A stretch of DNA of 64,000 bases from positions 62,001-126,000 of the forward strand of contig NZ_JALJVY010000001.1 of NCBI RefSeq assembly GCF_024168485.1, read 5' to 3'. The position numbers and the translations under genes are program-made. The notes under the pieces are model-generated. The model did no database searches. It was not told where the DNA came from and worked only from the letters and a program-made list of their open reading frames with translations. This document shows positions 1-7,643 of this stretch, piece after piece (positions within the stretch are counted from its first letter, which is position 1; the number at the start of each line of letters is the position of its first letter). The stretch comes from Sphingobium sp. OAS761. GTDB taxonomy: Bacteria > Pseudomonadota > Alphaproteobacteria > Sphingomonadales > Sphingomonadaceae.

Positions 1-201
1 GCCCGCAAACGCGCCTGTGACCAGTGCGCCGGGACTGCGTGCATAAGTGGCCAGATAGTCGCGCTCATAGGCGCGGCTGCCGGCGTAGAGATAGGGAAAG
101 TCGCGAAAGACCGCGATGCGCAGCCCGGCCAGTGCGTCGAGCGATGCGATCAGCGCCGCGCCCGTCAGGTCCGCGATGCGGACGGGCGCGGCATCGGACA
201 T
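1..201 (-). CDS. GNAT family N-acetyltransferase, N-terminal part only
   Basis: The reading frame opens with ATG at 201 and runs open off the left edge of the window, giving 67 residues. The N-terminus reads MSDAAPVRIADL and then has an LRIAVFRDFPYLYAG stretch followed by YERDYL, a pattern common at the start of GNAT acetyltransferases, which move an acetyl group from acetyl-CoA to an amine. The acetyl-CoA-binding core lies outside the window, so the substrate cannot be judged. It starts directly downstream of the cytochrome c gene on the same strand, with the stop of that gene touching its start region, so the two are probably co-transcribed. Family call is by resemblance only. Confidence 0.6.
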   Translation of the reverse strand, partial: MSDAAPVRIADLTGAALIASLDALAGLRIAVFRDFPYLYAGSRAYERDYLATYARSPGALVTGAFAG

Positions 202-822
202 TTATTCGCTGGCGTTTGCGGCATTCTCCGCCGGCGCGGCAGCATTCGCCGCATTGCCGGCTTCAGCCTGATTGTCGCCTTCGGCCGCCGGTGCCGCATC
301 GGCGGCGGGCAGGGGCAGGTTCGAACCCTGGGTGTTCATCCAGGCGATCAGGTTGGCGCGGTCGGCCGGATTGCCCAGGCCCGCGAACGTCATCTTGGTG
401 CCGGGGGCGAATTCGCGCGGGCTGGTCAGCCAGTGGTCGAGATTCTCGAAGCTCCACGCGCCGCCCTTGCTCTTGAGCGCGTCGGAGAAGGCGAAGCCGC
501 CCTTGCCCTGGCCGATCGGCTCGCCGACCGTCGCCCACAGATTGGGCCCGATGCCGTTGGCGCCGCCCTGATTTACGGTGTGGCATGCGGCGCACTTGGC
601 AAACACCTTCTCGCCGGCCGCGACGTCGGCGCTGGCAAGCAGGGTGTTCAGGCTGGGGCCGCTCGCGGCGCCCTCGCCCTCGGCCTCGACGCCCTCGATC
701 GCATAGCCCATGGTTTCGGGCCGCTCGGAATCGAAATATTTGGAACTGACGATCGCGCCACCCAGCGCAATGATCCCGCCAAACAGCGCCCAGCCCGCCA
801 CGGTATTGAAACGATCGCCCAT
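202..822 (-). CDS. Membrane-anchored class I cytochrome c (c552/cyt c2 family)
   Basis: A 206-residue protein with an uncleaved N-terminal membrane anchor (about residues 8-27), a linker, and one c-type heme domain. The heme motif CAACH is at residues 77-81, and GTKMTFAG further on supplies the likely axial Met. This is the usual form of alphaproteobacterial membrane cytochrome c that carries electrons from the bc1 complex to terminal oxidase. The start at 822 is chosen because it is preceded by AAGGGAAG and begins with the anchor; the longer frame to 1008 adds a non-conserved Arg-rich stretch. The C-terminus is a low-complexity Ala/Asn/Glu tail (NAANAAAPAENAANASE), similar in composition to the lipoprotein at 45426-45641. 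Confidence 0.88.
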   Translation of the reverse strand: MGDRFNTVAGWALFGGIIALGGAIVSSKYFDSERPETMGYAIEGVEAEGEGAASGPSLNTLLASADVAAGEKVFAKCAACHTVNQGGANGIGPNLWATVGEPIGQGKGGFAFSDALKSKGGAWSFENLDHWLTSPREFAPGTKMTFAGLGNPADRANLIAWMNTQGSNLPLPAADAAPAAEGDNQAEAGNAANAAAPAENAANASE

Positions 823-1006
823 TTCGCTCGACTTCCCTTGCGTTTCTGTTCTGGCGGCCGTCCTGCGCGCCCCCTCTTGTGCGCTGCCATAATGGCGGAC
901 ACGCGAACGCGCAAGCCGGGTTGAAGCCGGATTTTGCCGCCATACCGGCCCCGGCGTCCGGGAGTGCTTGCGCAACTGCGGTCGAAACCCTAACGCGCAC
1001 GCGCCC

Positions 1007-1897
1007 ATGGAAAATTATCCCGCCCCCGCCCGCGCACTCGTTGCCGACCTGGCCGCCAAGGCTGCCGCAGACCCCACGCGCGCCGTCGCCTATCAGGGCG
1101 CGCCTGGTGCCAATTCGCATCTCGCGGCGCTCGGATACGCGCCCGATTGCGTGCCCTTGCCCTGTTTTTCGTTCGAGGACGCGATCGATGCCGTGCGCGG
1201 CGGCCAGGCCGCGCGCGCCGTCATCCCGATTGAAAACAGCCTGCACGGCCGCGTCGCGGACATGCATTTCCTGCTGCCCGAATCGGGGCTCGCGATCATC
1301 GACGAATATTTCCTGCGCATTCGCCACTGCCTGATGGCGCCGGACACGACGCCGGTCACCAGCGCGATCAGCCATGTGCAGGCGCTGGGCCAGTGCCGCC
1401 ATTATCTGCGCGAACGGGGCATCCGGCCGGTGACCTATGCCGACACCGCCGGCGCGGCCGCCCTGGTCGCGGAACGGCGTACGGCGGGCGAAGGCGCGAT
1501 CGCACCCTATCTCGCGGCCGAACTTTACGGGCTGCGCCTGATCGCCGAGAATATCGAGGACAGCGACGACAATATGACGCGCTTCCTGGTGCTCGCGCGG
1601 GAAGGGCAGGCGCCGGTGGCGGGCGTGGGACCGGTGATGACGACCTTCCTGTTCGAGGTGAAGAACGTGCCGGCCGCCCTCTACAAGGCGATGGGGGGCT
1701 TTGCCACGAACGGCGTCAACATGACCAAGCTGGAAAGCTATCAGCGCGGCGCCAGCTTCGCCGCGACGGAATTTTATTGCGATATCGAAGGGATGCCGGG
1801 CGACCCCGCCGTGGATCGGGCGCTTGCCGAGCTGGAATTCCATACCAAATGGGTTCGTGTGCTGGGCAGCTACCGGCAGGCGCGGCCGCGGACCTGA
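1007..1897 (+). CDS. pheA: Prephenate dehydratase
   Basis: A 296-residue stand-alone prephenate dehydratase, converting prephenate to phenylpyruvate in phenylalanine synthesis. The catalytic domain opens with VAYQGAPGANSH, carries IPIENSLHGRV, and ends with the NMTRFLVL segment containing the conserved Thr-Arg-Phe. A C-terminal ACT domain follows (FLFEVKNVPAALYKAMGGF and NMTKLESY), the usual site of phenylalanine feedback inhibition. Start taken at ATG 1007 (MENYPAP), as is usual for this family; an in-frame upstream start at 968 adds 13 unlikely residues. It is divergent from the cytochrome c gene, with about 180 bases between the starts, so the shared gap should hold both promoters. Confidence 0.93.
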   Translation: MENYPAPARALVADLAAKAAADPTRAVAYQGAPGANSHLAALGYAPDCVPLPCFSFEDAIDAVRGGQAARAVIPIENSLHGRVADMHFLLPESGLAIIDEYFLRIRHCLMAPDTTPVTSAISHVQALGQCRHYLRERGIRPVTYADTAGAAALVAERRTAGEGAIAPYLAAELYGLRLIAENIEDSDDNMTRFLVLAREGQAPVAGVGPVMTTFLFEVKNVPAALYKAMGGFATNGVNMTKLESYQRGASFAATEFYCDIEGMPGDPAVDRALAELEFHTKWVRVLGSYRQARPRT

Positions 1898-1938
1898 AAG
1901 GTGACGGCACGCCGCCGCTGGGCTATGGGCATCGGCTG

Positions 1939-2667
1939 ATGATCGCCGCTGTCCTCCTGTCCGCGCTTGCCATGACGCTGATCGTCGCCGTCCGCTACCT
2001 GCTGACGAGCGGCGGCTTCGCGCTGGCGACCCGAATCAGGCAGCCGGGCCTCTATCGCGGGCTGGAGCGGCAGGTGCGCCGTGAGATCGGCTGGTCGCTG
2101 CTGTCGGCGCTGATCTACGGCATTCCGGCCGGCGTGGTTGCCTGGGGGTGGCAGGCCCATGGGTGGACGCGCATCTATACCGATCCGCACGCGCTGCCGC
2201 TCTGGTATCTGCCGGTGTCCGTCCTGCTCTATCTCGCGGCGCACGATAGCTGGTTCTACTGGACGCATCGCTGGATGCACCGTCCGCGCCTGTTCCGGAT
2301 CGCCCACGCCGTCCATCACGCCAGCCGCCCGCCCACCGCCTGGGCCGCCATGAGCTTTCACCCTTGGGAGGCGCTGACCGGCGCGGTGGTGATTCCGGCG
2401 CTTGTCTTCCTGATCCCGATCCATGTCGGCGCGCTGGGCGCGGTGCTGACGATCATGACGGTCATGGGCGTCAGCAATCATATGGGGTGGGAGATGTTTC
2501 CACGCTGGATCGTGCGCGGCCCGGCCGGACGCTGGCTGATCACGGCCAGCCATCATCAGCGGCACCATGACCTCTATGCCTGCAATTACGGCCTCTATTT
2601 CCGGTTCTGGGATCGCATGTGCGCGACCGACGGCGGGCTGGGGGAATTTCGGAAGGATCGCGCATGA
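1939..2667 (+). CDS. Sterol desaturase / fatty acid hydroxylase superfamily membrane protein
   Basis: A 242-residue integral membrane protein. Its histidine clusters are typical of the di-iron fatty acid hydroxylase superfamily: HDSWFYWTHRWMH, HAVHHASRPP, and near the end SHHQRHH. Several hydrophobic segments surround them (residues 1-20, 40-60, 75-95, 135-165). Such enzymes oxidise lipids, carotenoids or sterol-like substrates at the inner membrane; the substrate here is not evident. Start at 1939 is the first ATG after pheA, 41 bases downstream; the longer open frame back to 1393 only overlaps pheA. Its stop overlaps the start of the DUF2141 gene (ATGA), so the two are translationally coupled. 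Confidence 0.8.
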   Translation: MIAAVLLSALAMTLIVAVRYLLTSGGFALATRIRQPGLYRGLERQVRREIGWSLLSALIYGIPAGVVAWGWQAHGWTRIYTDPHALPLWYLPVSVLLYLAAHDSWFYWTHRWMHRPRLFRIAHAVHHASRPPTAWAAMSFHPWEALTGAVVIPALVFLIPIHVGALGAVLTIMTVMGVSNHMGWEMFPRWIVRGPAGRWLITASHHQRHHDLYACNYGLYFRFWDRMCATDGGLGEFRKDRA

Positions 2668-3095
2668 AGTGCGCCCTTGCCCTGCTGGCCCTTGCCGGGC
2701 TGACGGCGGCGGCATCCCCCGACGCGTCGCAGCACGTCGCCCTGGGGCTGACGGGCCTGCGCTCGACCAAGGGCCAGATCCTGATCTGCGTCACGCGTTC
2801 ACCGGCCTATTTCCCCGATTGCAGCAAGGACCCGGACAAGCGGCACATGGCGGTTGCGACGACCGACGGGCCGCTGGACCTGGGGCGGCTGGCGCCGGGC
2901 GCCTACGCCATCGCGATCATTCATGACGAAAACGGCAACGGCAAGCTGGATACGTTCATGGGCATACCGCGCGAAGGCGTCGGCTTTTCCCGCAATCCGG
3001 TGCTGCGCTTCGGCGCGCCCAGCTTCCGCGCGGCCAGCTTCCCCGTCGCCGGTGCCCCGGTCGAACAGGACATCCGCGTCAAATATTTCCTCTGA
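2664..3095 (+). CDS. DUF2141 domain secreted protein
   Basis: A 143-residue protein with a Sec signal peptide (MKCALALLALAGLTAAAS) followed by a small beta-rich domain of the DUF2141 type: GLRSTKGQILICV near the start and AYAIAIIHDENGNGKLDTFMGIPREGVGFS in the middle. The DENGNGKLD segment resembles a calcium-loop-like acidic turn. It shares an ATGA overlap with the preceding hydroxylase gene, so the two are likely made together. DUF2141 proteins are found next to carotenoid or lipid-modifying enzymes in several alphaproteobacteria, but no biochemical role is established. Family assignment is good; function is unknown. Confidence 0.8.
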   Translation: MKCALALLALAGLTAAASPDASQHVALGLTGLRSTKGQILICVTRSPAYFPDCSKDPDKRHMAVATTDGPLDLGRLAPGAYAIAIIHDENGNGKLDTFMGIPREGVGFSRNPVLRFGAPSFRAASFPVAGAPVEQDIRVKYFL

Positions 3096-3100
3096 AGGCG

Positions 3101-3125
3101 CGAAGGGGAACCTGTAACCCCTTCG
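3101..3125. terminator. Inverted repeat after DUF2141 gene
   Basis: CGAAGGGG and CCCCTTCG form perfect 8-base arms around a 9-base loop just past the DUF2141 stop. There is no T-run, so it may be a weak terminator or an operator for the downstream MipA gene. Confidence 0.4.
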
Positions 3126-3169
3126 AAACATTCTAGTCCGGTCAACAGGGATCAGGACCGAAAACCACC

Positions 3170-4015
3170 ATGCATCATCCGCGCCACGCCCTGGCCGCGA
3201 CCGTCGTCGCGACCTTGTCCCTCGCCACTCCCGCCCTGGCGCAGGAAGTGGACGAAAGCAGCCTCACCATCGGCGCGGGGATCGCGGCGGTTCCCAGCTA
3301 CGAAGGATCGGACGATTATCGCGTCGTACCCGTCCCGCAGATGCGCGGGCGGGTGAAAGGGCACAGCTTCTGGACGCGCGGCACGTCGCTCTATGTCGAC
3401 GCGATCGCCGATCCGCAGGGCGAAGGATGGAATTTCGAACTCGGCCCGATGGCGACCGTGCGGCTCGACCGCACCAGCATCAAGGCGATCAAGGACAATG
3501 CCGTCCGCGCGCTGGGCAAGCGGGACGTGGCCGTGGAACTGGGTGCGTTCGTCGGCGTCGGCAAGACCGGCGTGATCACCAGCGCCTACGACATGCTGTC
3601 GGCGCGGGTCGCGGTCGCAAAGGACGTGGCGGGCGCGCATGACAGCTATGTCATCACCCCGCAGATCGAATATTTCACCCCGCTTTCGCGCACTGCCTTC
3701 GTGGGCTTGGGCGTATCGGCCGATTATGTCGGCAAGAAATATGGCCGCACCTATTTCGACGTCACCCCGCAGGAATCGGTGGCCAGCGGGCTTCCGGCCT
3801 ATGCCGGCGCGGGCGACGGTTCGGGCTTCAAGCGCGTGTCGTTCAGCCTGGCGGGCGGCAAGTCGCTGTCGGGCGACCTGCGCAAGGGCTGGGCGATTTT
3901 CGCGGCGGGCAGCTATGCGCGGATGCTCGGCGACTATGCCGACTCGCCGGTGGTGTCCATCGCCGGGTCCAGGAACCAGTGGCTCGGCGCCATCGGGATA
4001 GGCTATACCTTCTGA
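3170..4015 (+). CDS. MipA/OmpV family outer membrane protein
   Basis: A 281-residue protein with a clear signal peptide cleaved after ALAQ (about residue 25). The mature part looks like an outer-membrane beta-barrel: it begins SLTIGAGIAAVPSYEGSDDY, has alternating hydrophobic strands, and ends in a terminal aromatic (GIGYTF). The SYEGSD motif near the N-terminus is characteristic of MipA/OmpV proteins. MipA in E. coli is a scaffold for murein hydrolases, while other members act in envelope stress or outer-membrane permeability; which applies here cannot be told. It stands alone between the DUF2141 and cnoX genes. Confidence 0.85.
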   Translation: MHHPRHALAATVVATLSLATPALAQEVDESSLTIGAGIAAVPSYEGSDDYRVVPVPQMRGRVKGHSFWTRGTSLYVDAIADPQGEGWNFELGPMATVRLDRTSIKAIKDNAVRALGKRDVAVELGAFVGVGKTGVITSAYDMLSARVAVAKDVAGAHDSYVITPQIEYFTPLSRTAFVGLGVSADYVGKKYGRTYFDVTPQESVASGLPAYAGAGDGSGFKRVSFSLAGGKSLSGDLRKGWAIFAAGSYARMLGDYADSPVVSIAGSRNQWLGAIGIGYTF

Positions 4016-4111
4016 CCAGTGTCCGTTCCGACTTGTCCCATGGGGGTGACGCCCTACATGAGGCGCGGTATGACGGTAGCGGCAAGGACCGCATTGGCAG
4101 GAGAATAGAGC

Positions 4112-5023
4112 GTGGCGACCCTGGGACTGAGCGACACCGAAAAGGCGGCGGTGGAGGCATTTCGCCGCGATGTGGTGGAGCCGTCGCGCGACAGTCTGGT
4201 GATCGTCGACTTCTGGGCCGAATGGTGCGGCCCGTGCAAGCAACTCGCCCCCGTGATCGAGAAGGTCTGCGCGGAATATGAAAGCAAGGGCGTCAAGCTG
4301 GTCAAGGTCAATGTCGACGAAAACGGCTTTATCGCCAGCCAGTTTCGGGTCCAGTCGATCCCGACCGTCTATGCGGTGTTCCAGGGGCAGCCGGTCGCGG
4401 ACCTGAGCCAGGCCCGCACCGAGGGCCAGCTCAAGCAGTATCTCGACCAGTTATTGGGCCAGTTGCCGATCGAATCCGATGAAAAGGCGCAGTTGCAGGA
4501 AATTGCGCCGTTGATCGCCATGGGCGAGGAACTGCTGGCCGGCGGGGAGGCGGATCGGGCGCTGTCGGTCTTTGCCCAGATCGCTGAAATGGCGCCCGAC
4601 AATGCGGAGGTTGCCGCCGGGCAGGCGCGGGCGCTCGTCGCGCTGGGCCGGCTGGAGGATGCGGACGCCGTGCTGGCCGCCCTGCCGGAAGAGGCCGCGC
4701 GCAACAGCCATGTCGATCAGGCGCGCGCCGCGATCGCGCTGGCCCGCGACGCGCGGCCGGTATCGGACCTGTCGGGCGTGGAAGCGCGCGTTGCTGCCGA
4801 TCCAGACGATCATGAAGCCCGGTTCGAACTGGCCGGCGGCCTGATGGCCAATGGCGATCGCGATGCCGCCGCCGACGCGCTGCTGGAAATCGTGCGCCGC
4901 GACAGGCAGTGGAACGACGGCGCGGCGCGCGCGCAATTGCTCAAGATTTTCGAGGCAGTAGGGCTGGAAGACCCGTGGGTCGCCGGCCAGCGTCGGAAAT
5001 TGTCACAGATTCTCTTCTCCTGA
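4112..5023 (+). CDS. cnoX: Thioredoxin-TPR co-chaperone (CnoX/YbbN-like)
   Basis: A 303-residue protein with an N-terminal thioredoxin fold (about residues 10-115) and a C-terminal tetratricopeptide region, matching CnoX (YbbN). The active-site motif WCGPC is intact (C39 and C42). This is unlike E. coli CnoX, which has lost one cysteine, so redox activity is plausible. The C-terminal half repeats Ala/Leu-rich helices (EELLAGGEADRALSVFAQIA, then a domain-like repeat near residue 250). CnoX binds oxidised or unfolding proteins and hands them to GroEL or DnaK. It heads a likely operon with the LON-domain gene 4 bases downstream and the Trm112-like gene. Confidence 0.85.
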   Translation: MATLGLSDTEKAAVEAFRRDVVEPSRDSLVIVDFWAEWCGPCKQLAPVIEKVCAEYESKGVKLVKVNVDENGFIASQFRVQSIPTVYAVFQGQPVADLSQARTEGQLKQYLDQLLGQLPIESDEKAQLQEIAPLIAMGEELLAGGEADRALSVFAQIAEMAPDNAEVAAGQARALVALGRLEDADAVLAALPEEAARNSHVDQARAAIALARDARPVSDLSGVEARVAADPDDHEARFELAGGLMANGDRDAAADALLEIVRRDRQWNDGAARAQLLKIFEAVGLEDPWVAGQRRKLSQILFS

Positions 5024-5027
5024 CGCC

Positions 5028-5642
5028 ATGCCGGCGACGCGCGTCTCGATCTTTCCGCTGGCAGGCGCGCTGCTGCTGCCGGGCATGCAATTGCCGCTCC
5101 ATATCTTCGAGCCGCGCTACCGGGCGCTGATCCACGACGCCATGGCGCGCGACCGGCGCATCGGCATGATCCAGCCGCGCGACGCGGGCCCTGTGCCGAC
5201 CCTGTATGACGTCGGTTGCCTGGGCCATGTCAGCGACATAGAGGCGCTGGAGGACGGGCGGTTCAACATCATCCTGACCGGGCTGGCCCGGTTCCGGGTC
5301 GTGCGCGAACTGCCGGTGTCGACGCAGTTCCGGCAGGTGGAGGCCGATGTCGAGCAGGTGCCGCAGGAGGATGAGGTGCTTGCCGCCGTCGAACGGGCCG
5401 GGCTGGAGAAGGAATCGCGACGCTTTGCCGAGATATTGGGCTATGTCGTCGACTGGACGGCGGTGTCGCGGCTGGACGACACGGCGCTGGTGAACGGCAT
5501 CGCCCAGATCGCCCCCTTCGACCCGGCGGCCAAGCAGACGCTGCTGGAGGCTGAAACCCTGTCCGACCGCGCGGAATGCCTGATCCAGCTGATGCAGATC
5601 GTCGGCCGGATCGAGCGCGACGGCGGGGCGACCATGCAATGA
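5028..5642 (+). CDS. LON peptidase substrate-binding domain protein
   Basis: A 204-residue protein made entirely of the domain found at the N-terminus of Lon proteases: SIFPLAGALLLPGMQLPLHIFEPRYRALI at the start, and a GRFNIILTGLARFRV stretch near residue 85. No ATPase or protease part follows, so this is the stand-alone LON-SB form common in alphaproteobacteria, whose target is not established. It follows cnoX by 4 bases and overlaps the next gene by an ATGA. This suggests a small protein-quality-control operon, though that link is inferred from gene order only. Confidence 0.88.
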   Translation: MPATRVSIFPLAGALLLPGMQLPLHIFEPRYRALIHDAMARDRRIGMIQPRDAGPVPTLYDVGCLGHVSDIEALEDGRFNIILTGLARFRVVRELPVSTQFRQVEADVEQVPQEDEVLAAVERAGLEKESRRFAEILGYVVDWTAVSRLDDTALVNGIAQIAPFDPAAKQTLLEAETLSDRAECLIQLMQIVGRIERDGGATMQ

Positions 5643-5842
5643 CCGGGGCCGCGGGCGGGGCAATGGACGACGCGGCGCCGATCGATCGCTGGCTGCTCGA
5701 AAAGCTGGTCTGCCCGGTAACGCGCACGCCGCTGCGCTGGGACGCGGCCCGGCAGGCGCTGGTGTCGGATGCGGCAGGCCTGGCCTTCCCGGTACGCGAC
5801 GGCGTGCCGGTGCTGGTCGTGCGCGAGGCCTTGCCGCTCTGA
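5639..5842 (+). CDS. Trm112 family small protein (YcaR-like)
   Basis: A 67-residue protein of the Trm112/UPF0434 family: LLEKLVCPVTRTPLRWD near the N-terminus and AGLAFPVRDGVPVLVVREA at the C-terminus. The family usually has a zinc ribbon with CPxxxxPL; only one cysteine remains here, as in many bacterial members. The start is taken at the ATG overlapping the LON-domain stop (ATGA at 5639); an internal ATG at 5663 would also work. In eukaryotes Trm112 activates methyltransferases, while the bacterial role is unclear. Third gene of the cnoX operon. Confidence 0.82.
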   Translation: MTGAAGGAMDDAAPIDRWLLEKLVCPVTRTPLRWDAARQALVSDAAGLAFPVRDGVPVLVVREALPL

Positions 5843-5911
5843 GCTTCGGGTCCGGAAACGACCCTTTCCGACATTGCTGCCCGTCAGCCCGGGCTTGACC
5901 CGGCTACCCGC

Positions 5912-6358
5912 TCACTTGAACGCGGCGATGCATTCCACTTCCAGGGGTGCGCCGAGCGCCAGGCCGGCGGCGCCGAAGGCGCTGCGGGCGGGCAGGCGGC
6001 CGCCGTCGAAATAGGGCACATAGGCAGCGTTGAAACGCGGCCAGTCGGCCATGTCGCCTAGCATCACCGTGCATTTGACCACGTCGTGATAGGTCAGGCC
6101 ATTGTCCTTCAATATCTTGCCGATCGAATCCATTGCGCCCTTGACCGCCGCGTCGAACCCTTCCTTGTGGGGGTCCATGCCTTCGGGCACCTGGCCGATC
6201 TGGCCCGACATGTAGAGCGTGTCGCCGACCCGCACCGAAGGCGAGAAGGGCAGTTTCGCAGGCAGCGGCTGGGGCGCGGGCGCGCCCTGGGCCTGGGCGG
6301 GCGCGGCGGCCGCCGTCAGCATCAGCGCGGTCAAGGATGCGGCAAGGGTCTTCATCAT
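5912..6358 (-). CDS. Exported RidA-family enamine/imine deaminase
   Basis: A 148-residue RidA (YjgF/UK114) protein with a cleavable Sec signal peptide (MMKTLAASLTALMLTAAAAPAQA). RidA proteins hydrolyse reactive enamine/imine intermediates released by PLP enzymes or amine oxidases. The Arg in LPARSAF and the Glu in PLEVECIAAF, the residues that hold the substrate carboxylate and water in canonical RidA, are both present. RidA is normally cytoplasmic, so the signal peptide is notable. GGAG lies just upstream; the start may be either of two adjacent ATGs (6358 or 6355). It is the last gene of a seven-gene minus-strand run and follows the class V aminotransferase by 28 bases. Confidence 0.88.
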   Translation of the reverse strand: MMKTLAASLTALMLTAAAAPAQAQGAPAPQPLPAKLPFSPSVRVGDTLYMSGQIGQVPEGMDPHKEGFDAAVKGAMDSIGKILKDNGLTYHDVVKCTVMLGDMADWPRFNAAYVPYFDGGRLPARSAFGAAGLALGAPLEVECIAAFK

Positions 6359-6386
6359 CGTCTCCATCGGACAGGTCTGGGGCGGG

Positions 6387-7643
6387 TCAGGCGCGGGGCA
6401 GGGCGCCCAGCAGGCGGTCGACATCGGCCATGTCGTTGAACACGGATGGCGCGATGCGGAAATGATGGTCGTGCAGCGACAGGCGCACGCCGGCTTTCGC
6501 GAAGGGTTCGGCCAGATGTGCCTTTGCCTGCGGATGCAAGGCGCTTAGCAGCGAAGACCGCGTGCCTTCGGGCGTGATGATGCGATAGCCTTTGGCCTTC
6601 AGCCCGTCGCGCAGCGCCCCGATCAACTGCTGCGCGTGGGCCTGGATCGCCGGCACGGTCAGGCCGCCGATATAGTCCAGGCTGTGGTCAAGCGCCGCGA
6701 TAACCGATTGCGCATAGGTGCCGGTGCCGAAATGGCCGACAGCGCCCGGCCGCAGGACGTAGCTGGTCGGCGCGTCGCCGGGCGGGTCCATCGGATAGAC
6801 ATGGGTTTCCGGCGGCGACAGGCCGATGCCGGGCGCCGCGTCCGGCGCGGCATAGCCATAATAGCCGTAATCCGCCTGCGGCACGCCATCCAGCACGCCC
6901 TTGCGCGCATAGAGGAAGCCGAGGCCGAAATCCCCCATCAGCCATTTGTAGGTGGCGCAGGCGGCAAAATCGACGCCGCTGCCGTGCAGGTCCACCGGAA
7001 TGGCGCCGGCGGCGTGGATGATGTCGGCATAGACCAGTGCGCCCGCTGCATGGGCCATGTCGCACACGGCCTTCAGGTCATGCGCGAAACCATTATAGGT
7101 GGACACCAGCGACAGGCTGACCAGTTTCGTGCCGGGCGTGATCGCCCGTGCCATGTCTTCCATGTCGATGCGCCCGTCGCGTGCCTGCACCCAGGCGACG
7201 TCGACGCCCTGCCCGGCCATCTGCTGATACATGGGAAAGGCGGCGTAGAAATGCAGCGTGTCGGTGACGATGCGGCCGCCGCCATGGGGAAAGCCCAGCG
7301 CGCGCAGCACGGCCATCTCGCCCATGGTGGTGGACTGGACCCAGGTGATCTCCTGCGGATCGGCCCGCACCAGCGCGGCGAAGCGGGCGATGACGCTCGC
7401 GCGGTCGACCGGCGCGGGCGCGGCGGGATCGAAGCTGCGCGTGCCGACATAGGCGTCCATCGCGCGGCGTGCGCCCAGGCTGATCGGATGGGTCGACGCA
7501 TTGTCGAAATAGGCGACCGGCATCTGCGCGAAACTGCCCTTGTCGGGCAGCATCGACGGACCCGACGCCGCGCCGCGTGCCGCCTGCGCGGCGATTGGCA
7601 GCGCCAGTGCCGCGCCCAGCGCCTGCCGCCGCGAAAGCGTCAC
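6387..7643 (-). CDS. Tat-exported class V aminotransferase-fold PLP enzyme
   Basis: A 418-residue class V PLP enzyme, related in layout to isopenicillin-N epimerase and cysteine desulfurase-like proteins. The start is a GTG at 7643 overlapping the stop of the upstream aminotransferase (GTGA). It is followed by a twin-arginine signal (SRRQALGAALALPIAAQAARGAA). The PLP lysine is probably K233 in ATYKWLMGDFG, with D207 in VYADIIHAAG holding the pyridine nitrogen. The longer open frame upstream lies inside the neighbouring gene. Export of a folded, cofactor-loaded PLP enzyme is unusual. Gene order suggests work on the same substrate as the neighbouring amine oxidase. The reaction cannot be named from sequence. 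Confidence 0.85.
   Translation of the reverse strand: MTLSRRQALGAALALPIAAQAARGAASGPSMLPDKGSFAQMPVAYFDNASTHPISLGARRAMDAYVGTRSFDPAAPAPVDRASVIARFAALVRADPQEITWVQSTTMGEMAVLRALGFPHGGGRIVTDTLHFYAAFPMYQQMAGQGVDVAWVQARDGRIDMEDMARAITPGTKLVSLSLVSTYNGFAHDLKAVCDMAHAAGALVYADIIHAAGAIPVDLHGSGVDFAACATYKWLMGDFGLGFLYARKGVLDGVPQADYGYYGYAAPDAAPGIGLSPPETHVYPMDPPGDAPTSYVLRPGAVGHFGTGTYAQSVIAALDHSLDYIGGLTVPAIQAHAQQLIGALRDGLKAKGYRIITPEGTRSSLLSALHPQAKAHLAEPFAKAGVRLSLHDHHFRIAPSVFNDMADVDRLLGALPRA

Noticed and set aside
263-1843. 526-residue minus-strand open frame across the cytochrome c and pheA genes
   Set aside because: Arg/Gly/His-rich antisense translation without any family pattern, overlapping two well supported genes; typical of GC-rich DNA.
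1393-1938. N-terminal extension of the hydroxylase gene
   Set aside because: Lies inside pheA in another frame and encodes an Arg/Gly-rich stretch with no membrane or domain features.
3107-3133. EcfG-like promoter before the MipA gene (GGAAC near 3107)
   Set aside because: No GTT at the right spacing of 16-17 bases; the bases belong to an inverted repeat instead.
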